NCBI RefSeq assembly: GCF_014851395.1
Contig: NW_024041150.1
Location: forward strand, 39,803,437-39,867,436
DNA: 64,000 nt
Direction of reading: 5' to 3'
Source of the DNA: Micropterus salmoides
Taxonomy: Eukaryota; Chordata; Actinopteri; Centrarchiformes; Centrarchidae
The notes under the pieces were generated by a model. That model saw only the letters and a program-made list of their open reading frames with translations. It had not been told where the DNA came from and did not search any database. Positions 23,205 through 36,262 of this stretch are shown here, piece by piece (the first letter of the stretch is position 1; every line of letters starts with the position of its first letter). A program made the translations under genes and the position numbers.

Positions 23205-23928
23205 TATATCTTACACCGTCTTTTAGCGACAGTGCTTCCCCTTAGTGTGTTGAACCATGATGTTAAGGGGCTTCACAGTTCATTACAAACTAATGACAAC
23301 AGGTCTTGACAATGTGTCCATATGTGAGGACTTGCCAACTGATAAAACTGATGTTTTCCTTTCTTCCAAATGCCTCCAGAGAGCTTCATAATGCATCCTT
23401 TATGCTCCTTATCTTCAGCTTTTTCCACAAAATTAACATTTAAAAACGTTAGTTCTGTTTGCTCTGATTTCCTTAAATTAGTCATCAGTTATCTCTATAA
23501 CACACGGCATGAAGTCAGATAAGTTAGCACAGAATTTCCCATCAGTCCTATTCTGTCTTCTTTTTCTTTTCTTTTTTTTTACTCATCATTATGTTATATA
23601 GGGCATCACTCTTCTATTTCAGCTCGGAGGAAAGTTATATTTGCAGTCTGCATGCTTTCATAAAGGGAAAAAAATCATTCAAGTGAGGCAGTATGTGGAG
23701 ATAAAAAAAAAAAGAGGTCACAGTTCACTACTGTGTGAGTGTGAGAGAGAGACACTATCTCACTAATGATGGCAGTCCGACAGACATACTGTATGTGTGC
23801 ACTCAGATGGGAGACAATTGAAGCTAAAATGGGATAAATAGAAGCCTCTCAGTATCAGTAATGAGCTGAGCTGGACGGAGGGTGAACAGTCACAACACAA
23901 TAGATTATACTCTCAGCTGTTGGCAGGC

Positions 23929-23930
<2 letters not shown>
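23205..23930. other. Non-coding stretch, one dispersed repeat
   Basis: Around 23285-23340 a TCTTGACAATGTGTCCATATGTG-type segment resembles 36085-36130, suggesting a shared repeat family. Otherwise nothing identified. Confidence 0.4.
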
Positions 23931-23978
<48 letters not shown>

Positions 23979-24031
23979 GTGTGTGTGTGTGCGTGTGTGT
24001 GTGTGTGGTGTGTGTGTGTGTGTGTGTGTGT
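23931..24031. repeat. (GT)n microsatellite, about 100 bp
   Basis: Nearly pure GT dinucleotides with a few GC and GG interruptions. The ORF through it (VCVCV...) is an artefact. Confidence 0.97.
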
Positions 24032-24754
24032 TTGTTTTTAATGATGTCACAGGTTTAAACCCAGCCGGTAGCAACAATTTACACAAACATCTTGCACAAC
24101 AGACGCATTTGTTACAAAACTCTGAATGTAAAAGAAATCAGCATCATCATGAATGGCTGATTAACTCATTCATCCATGTTTATGTACTTATGTGTGTGGA
24201 TTGGTGATTTTATTTCTTTATTTCGCTGACTAGACGGAGGACGAGGGTGAGTGAACCTGGGGAGAGACAGACAGAAAGACAGGGTTAGTGACACAGCGGA
24301 GACAAGACACAGGGAAAACAAGATGCTGAAGACTTTAATCACCAATCATCAATTTTTGAAATTTTAGTGCATGATAATATCTTTATTTATAGCTGAGACC
24401 TTAACCTTTCATTTGCAGTTTGTTAAAAGATTGCAACATTAATGATGCCAGAGAAATATGTCAGAGAGCGAAATGTGTGCCAACCAACCCCTGTCTTCCT
24501 TACACAGGGATGCAGAGGGAAGGTCAGTCTATATAATGATGTCATATTAAATGGTGTGGGAAATTCATGTTTCCTGTATTCATTTAAATGGTCAGTATAA
24601 CTTTTATCTGATAGTTACAAACAACAATAATATAATAAAATAAATTAGACGAGCGTATATAACACAGATCTGTCTGTCTGTCACTGTTAATGGAGACTCC
24701 AGTCTGCACTGAAGTTCATACACAGTGGCACATCTGTCAAACAATTATTTATTT

Positions 24755-25210
24755 GAAATATTCCAGTCTGGATTTCGATTGCTCCATAGCACTGAGACTG
24801 CTTTTGTTGTGGTGGACAGTGACTAAGTACATTTACTCAAGTACTGTACTTAAGTACTAATTAGAGGTATTTGTACAACTGTTTTGGACCTCAGCGCTGC
24901 ATTCAACACAGTCTGTCATAAAATGCTCCTCAGCAAAGAAAGGTGAGCAGGAATCACAGATGTGGCCTTAAAGTGGTTCAGGTCCTACCTATCAGATGAT
25001 TCTCCATAACTATGGCCACCTCATGCTCTATGGCGTCCCTCAGGGTTCAATTCTGGGTCCAATCTTATTCTCCATCTATATGCTCCCCCTGTGTAACATC
25101 ATCTGCAATATAACGTCCAGTTCAACTGTTATGCTGATAACACACAGCTCTATATCCCAATCTGACCTGGTGACCAGTCTAACATTGCAACCCTTCACAA
25201 ATGACTTGCT
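24755..25210 (+). mobile_element. L2-like LINE reverse-transcriptase fragment
   Basis: Broken frames give FQSGFR, LHSTETAFVVVD, LDLSAAFNTVCHKML, and then YGVPQGSILGPILFSIYMLPL, the palm region of L2-clade reverse transcriptase, ending near a degenerate CYADNTQLY. Between about 24820 and 24878 a palindromic repeat (TTTACTCAAGTACTGTACTTAAGTA) interrupts the coding sequence. Inactive. Confidence 0.8.
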
Positions 25211-25249
25211 TAAATAAAATACCGGATGTCACACAACTTTCTCCAATGA

Positions 25250-26240
25250 AACCTTACAAAATCTGACATCACTGTAGGGGGATGCGGAGGGTGTTGCAGC
25301 ACCCCGTATTGACAGGGAAGACAGTGTGCCAGTAGGTGCATTCGAGATAACTGTGGCTGACTTTCACCGACTTGTTAGTCTAACGTGAGTTGCAGACGAC
25401 TGCTGGGGCGGGGAATAAAAACAACGCGTCAAGTCGGACACATTCTACCTGCGTGAGTTTACTGTGAGCTGAGAACAATGACTGGGCCGGGGCAGGCAAG
25501 GGGAACTGACAGGCAACTGGCAGGGTAGTTCAATCCAGAAGTCCTACTACGGGGCTGAGTATTGGGTCCAGACGGATCCGGTCAGAGTTTGTGAGCACAG
25601 AAAACACAAGTTAGCGACAGTTGGAAAATGGGAAGACAAAAACAGGTACTTAAGTCAGGTTCAGAGAGCTGGTAGTCAAGATGTAAGAGTACAACTTAAT
25701 GAACAATGTCAGGCTGCCAGGGAGGGAGGATCAGGTGCGGCAACAGGGTTCAATGCAGGTGTGTGCAATCAGCTCCCAAGGCAACAGTCACGCACCCCCC
25801 CCCCCACCATTTAACCTGCAGACCAGGTGATGGGGGAGGGAGAGAGAAAGGTAAGAAGAGCCAAAACAAAACAGCCACAGCAATGGGAACAACATAAACA
25901 AAAACATTTTCATACACACTCATCAGGAGCCACGACTATGTCGCAGCAGGGAGGGCTGTGACACAGCATCACCTTAAGTCAGCGATGCACAGTGCTGCAT
26001 GAAGTCAAACGCACCTGATTACATGTAGACTACATAATGGGCACTATTGTTACGATATGACAACATAAAATACCAACGCGTTTTCAACTAAGTGCGTCAT
26101 TGACAAAGCTTTCATACAGTGTGACAAAGTGTAATTATTTGTAGCTAAAGGTACCCTTAGGTACTTTTAACGTAACTCGTGTTAGCACCCTTCCACTGAC
26201 CGTCTGCTTCGTTTAGGATTTTTAAATTCTTCTAATTATT
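25250..26240. other. Unclassified stretch, perhaps LTR-like pieces
   Basis: No ORF with a recognisable domain. A C-rich run lies at 25794-25803. Some segments (about 25480-25960) are reminiscent of LTR-retrotransposon flanks, but I cannot support a call. Confidence 0.3.
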
Positions 26241-26254
26241 TTTAAGGCCAGGCA

Positions 26255-26400
26255 GGTATTATCCCCCTGAGCCAGGACTCAGGCTGAGATCCTCCGGTAG
26301 AGCGCCGCTAGCTATTCCTAGGAGACTGGGCCTTTGCTGTAAACTCTGGAACTGTCTACCGAAGGAGATCAGACTCAGGGTCTATTCCTGGTTTTATCTC
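26255..26400 (+). mobile_element. LINE 3' coding remnant
   Basis: Reads LRSSGRAPLA, then LWNCLPKEIR, matching the conserved LRSS...LWNSLPxxIR end of fish L2-like LINE proteins. Confidence 0.6.
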
Positions 26401-28000
26401 ACTTCTTTTTTTGTTACTTATACAGAAACATACTATAAAAATAAAAGCTGTTAGACACTTCACTGATGACCCACAGAAGTGTAGTGTAACATTAGGCTTT
26501 TTAACATTTCTGTCATCCTCACATGCTCCCATATATTTGTACGTTTGGAGCAGGCTATGTAGCTATTGACGTACGCTGCCTACATAATGGATTATTGTCT
26601 TCGAACTGTGGAAATTTCTCATGCAAAATCATGTGAATGTGTCAGTGTTTATGTAATTACTCTCACTGCCTGAAGGGGAGACAGGAAGTTCTGCATGCAT
26701 AATGCATTAATGCATAACAATATTCTAATAATTTACTGACCCCGGAAGAAAATTTTCTGAAAGGCTCTAATTTTCTGCTGCTTCGGTTTTTCAGCCTGAA
26801 GCTGAATAAAATGTCTCCTGTGTACATGAGTGGGTACTATGGTACGAAATAAAAACTAACCTCAGTGACACAAAGTGGCTATTTATTTGCCAAAAGGCAA
26901 AGCAAAAGTTATTTTGCGACTCAATAAAAATGAGAAACAAAGGACCAAAATGTCCATAAAAACCTGATTAAAATGGCAAAGAAACGGCATTAAAGCAAAG
27001 TTTAACTTCTCAGACTGCACAGAAGGATTGTGATGAGTCTCATAGTGACTCAGTGTTCATCAAGTGCTCAGGAGCTCTTGATCAGAGTAAATGCTCGTCA
27101 CATGTTCAGGTACTCGCCCTGCTGGCCAAAACAACAACAGTAAACCTCTCTCGGGAAAATCTAAGCTTTTACTTTGGTGCGACTGGTGGTCAAAATGTCT
27201 CTGTGGCTTTGTCGCAAAAAACAAAAGTCCTTCTCTCTTCTTGCTAATTAAAATGATGAAGAGGAGGAGAGCCCGGGGAGGGAAGATTGGATTCTGTAAT
27301 AATAAACATCTTTCAGCATCTTAACAGCTCAGCAGAGAGAAAACAGCCATTTCAACCTGAAACTGTTCATCCTTCTTCTCTTTTAGGAATAATGAGCTGA
27401 GGTGTAGGGAGACAGAAATAAAGCGAAAATAAAAAAGACTCTAGGGAATAAATAGAGAAATGCTGTGAAAGAGAAATGGAAGGAAGGGTGTTAAAGAGAC
27501 ACGAGAGAAGGAGAGAGGACACAGAGTGAAAGCAGTGAAGCAGGAACAATGTTTAAAGTTTCTGTATTAGTTAATCTCTATAAACAGTTTCCTCTTGCTG
27601 TCTAGATGTCAAAACCCAGATTAAAGAAGATGTAAATTGATAGAAATGTGAACTGCAGAAATGGGCTCCGAGCAGCGTTGAGCACAGTTATACCTTCTTT
27701 TTTTTTTCGGCCGTGGGATTCGCCTCTCAGGCCACATGGAGGCTGCACGAACCCTGTGATTGTTGCCACATGTTGGAGTTGAAGGCAGGCTGAGAAGAAG
27801 CTCTGCAAACACCCAGGATGCAGAAGAATATTCTCCCTTCTCTACATTTTTATTTTTTAAAAAATGTTTAGGTGAAGGTAACAAAAGACAGTGAATTCCC
27901 ATGTTCATTAAATAAATTATTTTCAAGGTCAGTGCATTCATCTAACAGAAATTTAGTCAAAAAACAATTTCATTACACTGTATTTGTTAGATTCATAATA
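26401..28000. other. Non-coding stretch, nothing recognised
   Basis: AT-rich sequence with several short shadows; no gene, RNA or classified element identified. Confidence 0.4.
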
Positions 28001-28341
28001 CAGGTGCATCTCAAAAATTCATGGAAAGGTTCATTTTCTTCTGAAGTTTTATTCAAAAAGTGAAACTTCTATATATTCTAAATTCATTATTGAATATTTC
28101 AAGACTTTTGTTTTAAAGTTGATGAGTACAGCTTACAGCTCATTGGAAATCAAATCTCAAAATGTATTATGAATTTTATAATAAAGAATTTATAATAAGA
28201 AATGCTGACCTGAGAAGAGCTCTGATCAGCTAATTAACTCCGAACACCTGCAAAGGTTTGCTGAGCTTTTAATCTCTCACTCTGTTTCTGGTGCTCACAC
28301 TGAACTTTTCCACAATATTCAAGTTTTTAAGGTTGCACCTG
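28001..28341. mobile_element. TA-flanked MITE of about 340 bp
   Basis: Starts CAGGTGCATCTCAAAAA and ends GGTTGCACCTG, imperfect inverted termini each bordered by TA, as expected for Tc1/mariner-type insertion. The interior contains no ORF. The start resembles a MITE family widespread in fish. Confidence 0.75.
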
Positions 28342-29860
28342 TATATTGATGCATAGCACTCACATAATGTTAAAGTTTATTTATTTGTGTACACGCAGAA
28401 CCCCAGATTTCACAGCCTGATTCCTCCTGAAGAATTTAGCGACAGGTAAATAAACACTTTCTAGGAGACAGAGTTGCAAAAAGATGCAGTAACTAAAAAA
28501 AGCAGGCAGAAATGAAACAGAATGAACATTAAAACCGGATGAGAGATGAAGAAGGCACCTAGAATAAAATATGCTTGGGTCCTTTCAAACTTACATCAAA
28601 CACTGTGTTGTGCCCCAACTGTTCTCCATCTAACAGCATCATACACACAAACCTATGACAGAATCTGTCTTAAAGAAAACTCCTTCATAAAAAGATGACA
28701 CACCTTCAACCAGATGTTTCCAACAGCTGCAGTGGAGAAGGAACACTACATTTTTTCATCAGTGAAAAAATTAAAGATTCTCCAGTAGATGTAGACCGGG
28801 CAGGTTGAAGGGAATTCGGGAGCAAAGAGGCGTTTATGAATTTAGCATTGAAATTAATAAAAATGATAGCCGTGACAGCTTGGTAAACAAGTGGGATACG
28901 AGCATTTGTTAGGGACTGTATGAAAATGAATGGGGTGGGGGAGGTGCGCTGAATTGAGCAGCTTATTAAAATGGAAAGCCCACACCTGGGATTTTTAATT
29001 TCCTCTGGTCTTTCTCAAAACTGAAACAGCCCTGATATAACAGCTGGCCACGACTGCTTTGACAACAGCCAGGAGCACCAATGAACCAAGAGGTATCCGT
29101 CACCATGATAACGACTCCACAGAGGATGAATACCTGAGACTCCCTGCCAGTCAGTCACAGCTGAAGAAGGCTCTTGGATGAGAGGTGAAACTTCTTCAAG
29201 TATTTTCAGTCTAGTCAAGTTGCCCTTGAGTTCAACCCACCTTGGATAATTTTCATACGTTCACTTAATGCCATTTGTCAACAACTATAAAGCAATTCAA
29301 ATATAACTTCTGCTGACAGAGAGACAGACAAAACCAAAGCACACATCAATCATCCAAAAGGCAGAAATAAAACACCCTTAGACTGGGGTCATGACTGGGG
29401 GGTTCGTGATACACTGGTTACAATTTATTGTAAAAACACATCCTCGCTTGTAACACATTGGGGAGCCTGTTATGTTTCTTTCACACCCGAAAGTCCGCAC
29501 CAATGTCCGAACCAATGTTCACGTTTTGATACATTTTCCTACATTGAGTTAGTTTTGGTTTGGTTTCACGTTGCAATTCTGCGAGTACTCTAAAGAACAT
29601 TACATGACATACTTGTGTTCTGTTGTCATCATCTCTGTGGGCTGCGTCTCCATATGTTTGACATTGCTTGGTTTGTAAATGGACCTGTGTCTGACGTCAG
29701 TTCTGCGGGAAGCCTTGAATGTGTGAATGAGGAATGAACTGATGCATATTGTTGTCACTGTAATGTTATTATTATGGCACTACGACCTGCAGCATCAACA
29801 ATACTCAAGGCTAAGTTAAATTCGTCAAACGAACGTCCTCATTGTGCGAACATTATATCA
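28342..29860. other. Non-coding stretch, nothing recognised
   Basis: No credible exon or classified repeat seen. Confidence 0.4.
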
Positions 29861-29864
29861 CTGG

Positions 29865-30512
29865 AGGGAAAGGACATACAACTGCAAGCAATCTCTTGCA
29901 CCATGATGAGTGAGAATGTGTTTAATTGAACAGTAGCACACGCAGAGAAGTTTAAGTCTCGACTCTCTGTCGGTGGTGTCAGAGAAGAAGATGCTGTCCA
30001 AGCTACACATCATGTTGGACAATGTCTCCCACCCACTCCATGACGTGCTGCTCAAACACAAGAGCACTTTCAGTGCAAGACTTATTTCCCCAAAAAATGC
30101 ACCACAGAGCGCCACAGAAAGTCATTCATGCCTGTAGCCATCAAGCCTTATAACTCCTCCCTCTAATTGTCTGACACACAGACAATTAGTTAGTTTTAAA
30201 CTGGAAATTATTATCTGTTTTGTGCAATAATACCTGCTTAATTACTTAATGTCTAATACTATCTGCTGCAATTCTGCTGCTACTATTTATTCATTATTTC
30301 TGTTCACCATAACAATTCCTTTAATTATGTAAATATTGTTCACATCCACAATCCTTTATACTTTCTTTTATTTTATATTTTCACTCTGATATTTAAATTT
30401 CTTTATATACCACTATCTTTATTTATATTGCTTTTGCCTTTTGTGCAATGTGTACAACTGTGACACAGAATTTCCCCTCGAGGATCAATAAAGTATTTCT
30501 AATTCTGAAGAT
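29865..30512 (+). mobile_element. Non-LTR retrotransposon 3' end
   Basis: A decayed coding end includes KSFMPVAIKPYNSSL, resembling the C-terminal end of fish LINE-type proteins. The AT-rich 3' UTR ends with TTTCCCCTCGAGGATCAATA, an AATAAA-like signal and a TTCT/CTGA tail. 5'-truncated. Confidence 0.65.
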
Positions 30513-31725
30513 GTAGATCTCACTTGAGCTGGGAGTCAAGTTAATTATCTAAATTCATTATGTTGGGGACATTAGGTCTGGAGTGTCAAAGAAACACAGC
30601 ATGGTTTATGATATAAGCACAATCATTTCAGTCATAAGTTTTGTTTGTTTTTTTACTGCAAATTGTAATTTCACCTTGAAATGACTATTATATTCAAGTT
30701 TTTAAGCTCTAAGTGTTGACTCAAGGTCTACATTATCACTTTTCATACACAGGTCCACAACAACTGAGCAAATTTCCTCTGCTGATGAAGACCATGTGGT
30801 TTCCAAGGTCTATAGTGAACTGTCAAGCTCAACTCTCAATAAAGGGCTTTTTAATACACTTTAAACATGTTATAAGCCAATTTACAAATGAGTTCAAAAT
30901 GGTTATAGATAAGTGTATATTTCTTTAACATTTTAAACTCATATTAGAACTGTATAAGCATTTCTTACAGGGAGGAGAGAGAACAGCTGGAAATCACAAA
31001 GGATATCAACAAACACAAATAACAACAGATGTCAGTAAACACTGAGCAGCAGGTACAGACACAGTGCAGTCATTAAAATGCAGTGACAAATGTCAAACAG
31101 TATACAAAAACCAAGGACATGTAAAGGGGGGAGAAACAGGATGCTCTCAAGTTAGAAAACACAACACTATTTATTTCCACAAATGGAACCTCATACAGCT
31201 TCACTGTTTGACTCCAGCAGTAACACACAAGGTCAGTGTGTTTGTCTCCTGCAGTGTGGACATACATCACAGCATGCCTGAGGAGGGCTAGACAAGTGGG
31301 CCAGGGCCAATAGAGACAGAAGCAAAAATACATTAATATGAAAGGGAAATGGAGTAGAAAATTTACAAAAAGGCAGTCAGGGATATATCATGTTCAGTAA
31401 ACTGTAAGGACGCAGCGGAAAAAAGCGGGACAATACACATCATTTGCAATTTTGTGACTTTTCCATTTTATCGTATCTCACACACACATCGACATGGTGT
31501 GTGTCTGCTGCATTGCCATTCATGTATTCTGAACCAGTTGGAGAAAACATTCAGCAGCATTTCTTGCCCTATAGGTCATGAAAAATGGTGCAGACGCGCT
31601 CATAAATGCTTGTGTTTGTAACTGTATACTTGTGAGGACCCTTAGTGGTAAAACGATTTCCCCAGCTCCTATTATCAATCAAAACAAATTTAACAGTAAC
31701 CCTCACCCTCATCGGCCTTTGAGGA
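30513..31725. other. Non-coding stretch, nothing recognised
   Basis: No gene or classified element identified. Confidence 0.4.
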
Positions 31726-31729
31726 AGTG

Positions 31730-32660
31730 AAGATAAATGTCCTGACTTACAAAATGACCTCACTTTCTAAAAATGACCCATTCCAAATATGTCCTCACTT
31801 TCTAAAAATTTCCTCACTTTCCAGTAGTGTGACATAGTTGTGATAAGCCCTAGTGTAAATATTTTTCTTGTGCCCCTCACTCCAAAAAGTATATACGTGT
31901 ACACACGGGCATACACACAACAACTCCACGCAGTTGCAAACCTGCAACCTTTAATCAGCACCATGGACAGCAGCCGAAGGGCCAAACACAAATGTCTGCA
32001 CTTTTCACAAATGTCCCCACTTTCTAAAAATGCCCTCACTTTCTAAAAATATCCCCACTTTCCACAAATGGAAGAAGACTCCACCTACTAAAATCCAAAT
32101 CCAGTCGTCTGAAATTATTATTTGTGCCAGCCTCCATTAAGCTGCTGAAAAATATGCAATAGAGCAACAAATATGTGACTTTAGCACTTAGCACTTGCAA
32201 TCTTGGTGCAATAGGCAACATGCAATAAACATACTAACACCCAAGCAAACACACTTTACACAGTCCAACAGAGCAATGTGCAATAACAACACTAGCACTT
32301 TGGCACTTGCACTTTAATCCATGGCACCACGTTGTCATAAATGTCCTTTTTCTTCTGTTTTTCTGTTTTCCTCTTGTGAAGTACTAAACCGTGTCAAGGC
32401 TTCCCAGATTCTTGTTGATGTAATGTGATGTGTTTTATGATGTGTCGTGGTTTTTTATGAAGCAACAATGCACTGTGCACAAGAAAATTTCCCTTCAGGG
32501 ACAGTAAAGATTAACCTAACCTAACACTTTCTAAAAATGTCATCACCTTCTACAAGTGTCCTCACTTTCTACAAATATCCTCACTTTCCACAAATGTACT
32601 CACTTTCCACAAATATCCTCACTTTCTACAAATGTCCACTACTGTATAAAAATGTCGTCA
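31730..32660. repeat. Degenerate minisatellite (CACTTTCTAAAAATGTCCT) split by a LINE 3' end
   Basis: Irregular units of CTCACTTTCTAAAAATGTC type occur at 31755-31830, 31995-32070 and 32522-32645. The last group is separated by about 430 bases whose end (32470-32521) has the LINE-tail pattern AAAATTTCCCTTCAGGGACA plus (CCTAA)n. The insertion start is not sharp. Confidence 0.65.
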
Positions 32661-32765
32661 TGTATAGAGAGATAAAAACCAATTAATTCAAGTCTGTTTA
32701 TAATCCCAGTCTAACCTTCCCCATATGCAGGAGGTCATCTTTTCATCTTTCAGTCTCTCTCACAA

Positions 32766-32775
32766 CCCCCCCCCC

Positions 32776-32809
<34 letters not shown>
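32766..32809. repeat. (C)n-(AC)n microsatellite
   Basis: A run of about 13 C followed by about 15 AC units. Confidence 0.95.
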
Positions 32810-32812
<3 letters not shown>

Positions 32813-33600
32813 TAGATTATAGATATTAATGTCCTCCCTACTGTGTCAGTATGAGCTCAGCTTCAGCATATTTTGAGCTGTGTGTGGACTGACAATATTT
32901 ATTGCCAAATGTCAAACTGTGTGTTTTAATGATTTTAAGAATACATTAAAAAAAGTTTGATACAAGCTGAACTCATTATTTCTTTAATTAAAATGATTTA
33001 AACATCTACAGTATGACTCCTGAAGATGTTTTTTTTAATTTGAATGAAATGTGGTAGTTTTTCCATTAATCTCTAAAATGTATTGAATACATCTAAAGTA
33101 ATTTGTTGTGTAATGAATTATAATTAAATTAATCGTTTTTACAATTTTGAATTACTCATAGATCAAACATATTACTTGAAATTAATTTTTATTGAGCAGC
33201 ACAAATTCATTGAAATTAAATTAAATGGATCAAACTAGCTGCATTTTCTAGTGCAGTATTTTTGTCTGTAAAACTTTATCTCTGGTCTTGATTCAATCGA
33301 GGGTTTTATTTTACATGATTTACTTTCCCTTCACCTCCACCTGCCTCATCTGTTTCTGCTGAAGTTCTCATTTCCTTTGTTTGGATGGATCCCACCAACG
33401 CAGCGAACACCAACTTGTTTTACAGCTGCAGGTTTTCATGTGAAGGCGGAGAGATGGATAAACAGCAGAAGGGTCACTTCCTGTTCCTGTGGGAAGCCAG
33501 CTGAAGTAAACTGAAACAATTCGACTCTAGTTAGTTTTAAAAATACATCAACATAAACAGTTAGAAACTAACTGTAGATGACAACATCACTTCAAACAAC
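32810..33600. other. Non-coding stretch, nothing recognised
   Basis: AT-rich; no gene or classified element seen. Confidence 0.4.
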
Positions 33601-33650
33601 AGACTAAACCGCCCGCGGTCCGGTTGCATTGATGGGTAATGTAGGCACCA

Positions 33651-35444
33651 GAGGCCGTATTACAGAAAGTTCCTATCTTAAGTACTATCCCAGCAAGCTA
33701 TTTCACGGTTAAAAGACGTCTAATAGACGTCTAAACAGAGCCCAGACATCAAGGCTAAAACAAGATTGAATTTGGGCAGTCAGTGAAAAGTTAATAGACG
33801 TCTAACCATAGCCCACAAATAGACCACATACACAGCTTTTGAATGACTACATATCTACCTCTAATAGACGACAGAATAGTGGTTCAGAATAGTGATTGTT
33901 TTTACAAAAAACAAAACAGGTTCTCACAAATGGTAATCCGTCCAAACAAATTAAATATAAAGATTTTATTAAGAAAAAGGATTACAATGTAGACAACTTA
34001 AGATAATACAACATGATGAAAATATAAAGGAATTATTGATAAAATATTATTAGAAATACAAAAATGAAAATACAAACTATTTTAACAACATGCAGTAATA
34101 AAAACATAAATAATGGCAAAATAAATGGGTTGGCTACATCCAAATCTAGATCTTCATCTATGCTGCTACTTGATGCAGCAAGAGCATCAGATGGGTCTCT
34201 CGGTTGGCGCCCAGTCTCTCGGGTAACGTTAAATGGGATCCATAACTGTTAAATATGTAAGAATATGAATATAATTAAACATTATAATTGACTTCACTGT
34301 TTCCCCATAAGACATGACTACTATCAACAAATGATTTGAAATGAAAACATACAGTATATTTCTAATTATCAGTCTCGTGAAGGAAAAAAAGCTTAAAAAA
34401 CTTTTTAATTCAAAAGCCCTTATTTATTACTGACCCATTTATCTCATTGAAAAATATGAAGATACTTGAACAGTACCCATGTTTTAGCCATCATGTTTTA
34501 GTAATCATGTTGCATTGGAACAACCAAATAGACAATTGGGAAAGTTACACTTGCATGCAGCATGTTAAGCAAACCACAACGTGCCTTATTCCACACTGTT
34601 ACCCGCTGAAATGTCCCGGTTCCTACACATGTTAACAAATAATGCAGATAAATAATGAAGACATGTCAAACAAAGACACAGATACTTATAAGACCAAAGT
34701 AAATGTCTTTTCGCTTCCAGTGTTTGCAGTAAACTCTCACCAGTTGTTCGCTGAAAGGCCGAAATCGTAACGTATCCCTCGTTTAAAAATGGCGGATATG
34801 TTTATAGCGAGATCTGCCAGGGCCGTCCCTGATGTCTACTAAGTTTCAAGTCTCGCGTTGCCAGTAGTCATGTGTCAGTAGGGCTACAGCTGCCATGAAA
34901 ATAGTAATTGCATTTTGTTTTAAATGAAAATGAAAGTTAATGCAGGGAACATTACAGTGAAAATAAAGATAGTTTAAATGTTTCAAACATTTACTTGCAT
35001 TAGTTTCCTTTTGTTACATATTGAGACATTATCAAGCGTTAAATCGCCTACAGCCTTTCTACTAACGAGGGTTTTGTCAAACACATCAAACGCATCGGTG
35101 GAATCAATTAAGTTCCGCCTGTTGACATTTTGTTGATTTTGTAAAAACAATTGAAGAGCAGCCATGTGGATGAAACGAGTTAGCAAACACTACCTGGCGG
35201 AAAAGTAAAGTTCAGGACAGCTTAACAGTTATCCTAAAGTTAGAAGGGTTTATTTAAGATTTTACGAAGTTAGGATGCTTCTGTAATACACTTTTGTTAT
35301 CTAAAGTTAGGAAAGGAACATTGACTTAGGACTAATTAATCTGTAATGGCCTTTTTCCTAAATCAGTTCCTAACCTTTATTTCCATGGTTACCAAGCAGT
35401 TAGGATAGGATCTGCTGGTTAGGAAGTTTCTGTAATACGGCCCC
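33651..35444. mobile_element. DNA transposon with inverted termini, possibly PIF/Harbinger-like
   Basis: The left end GAGGCCGTATTACAGAAAG and right end CTTTCTGTAATACGGCCCC-type sequence (GTTTCTGTAATACGGCCCC) are inverted copies. A minus-strand fragment near 35000-35165 (NVNRRNLIDSTDAFDVFDK) is vaguely like a Harbinger transposase N-terminus, which is weak support for the family. No complete transposase is present. The flanks join into a sequence that occurs uninterrupted at 44060-44130. Confidence 0.65.
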
Positions 35445-35585
35445 TGGTTTTGACAAGTAAAATAAATGTGTGGAATAAAAAAGACAATAACTTTGATTCT
35501 GCTGCACTGATTTCAATCCTTTTTTATTTACACTGCACCTCCTATTTATACATATGAGTGCAATGCTACATGTATAAAGAAATAA

Positions 35586-36262
35586 ACTGAATAAAATTAT
35601 AAACACAAAAACTTTTGTTTTTGCCCCCATTCATTATGAACTGAACTCAAAGATCTAAGACTTTCTCTATGTACACAAAAGACCTATTTCTCTAAAATAT
35701 TGTTCACATATCTGTCAAAATCTGTGTTAGTGAGCACTTCTCCTTTGCCGAGAAAATCCATCCACCTCACAGGTGTGGCATATCAAGATGCTGACCAGAC
35801 AGCATGGGCACTGCACAGGTGAGCCTCAGGCTGGCATAACTAACGTCACTTACGTCAATTTACGTAACTTGTCTACATAAAAATATTTAATGTTGTTTGT
35901 TTCACACAGGACACGAACCCCAGTCTCCTGGTTCAAAGTCGGGTTTCTGGCCCCCCATCCACCTCCTCACTAAGTTTTTCTGTTAAATATCATATACCTA
36001 CTTTTACCGTCAAAAACTGACGCCACAGGACCTCCCCCGATACGCTGAACTGTAACGGTAAAGGGATCCCCAGTGCGTTACAAACTGACGACTACAGCTC
36101 TTGACCGTGCATCCATATGTGGTGACTTGGGAGTGAGAACGGGTGGATTTGAGAGAAATAGGCCTTTTGAGTACATAGAGAAACTCTTAGATCTTTGAGT
36201 TCAGCTCATGATGAATGGGGGCAAAAACTAAATTGTTGCGTTTATAATTTTAAACACAAACC
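35586..36262. mobile_element. Internally deleted Tc1-like element with long inverted termini
   Basis: The left arm (about 35586-35830) and right arm (about 36135-36262) share, inverted, the landmarks AAATTATAAAC, TTTTTGCCCCCATTCAT, AACTCAAAGATCTAAGA and CCTATTTCTCT. These are the long terminal repeats of a Tc1-like family I recognise from fish. The transposase is missing, and an unrelated repeat occupies about 35865-36130. Confidence 0.8.

Noticed and set aside
23920..24207. ORF with VCVCVCV repeats
   Set aside because: Translation of the (GT)n microsatellite.
35880..35960. Possible tRNA-like segment (B-box-like GGTTCGTGTCC on the minus strand)
   Set aside because: I could not find a matching A box or cloverleaf; it is probably part of a dispersed repeat inserted in the Tc1-like element.
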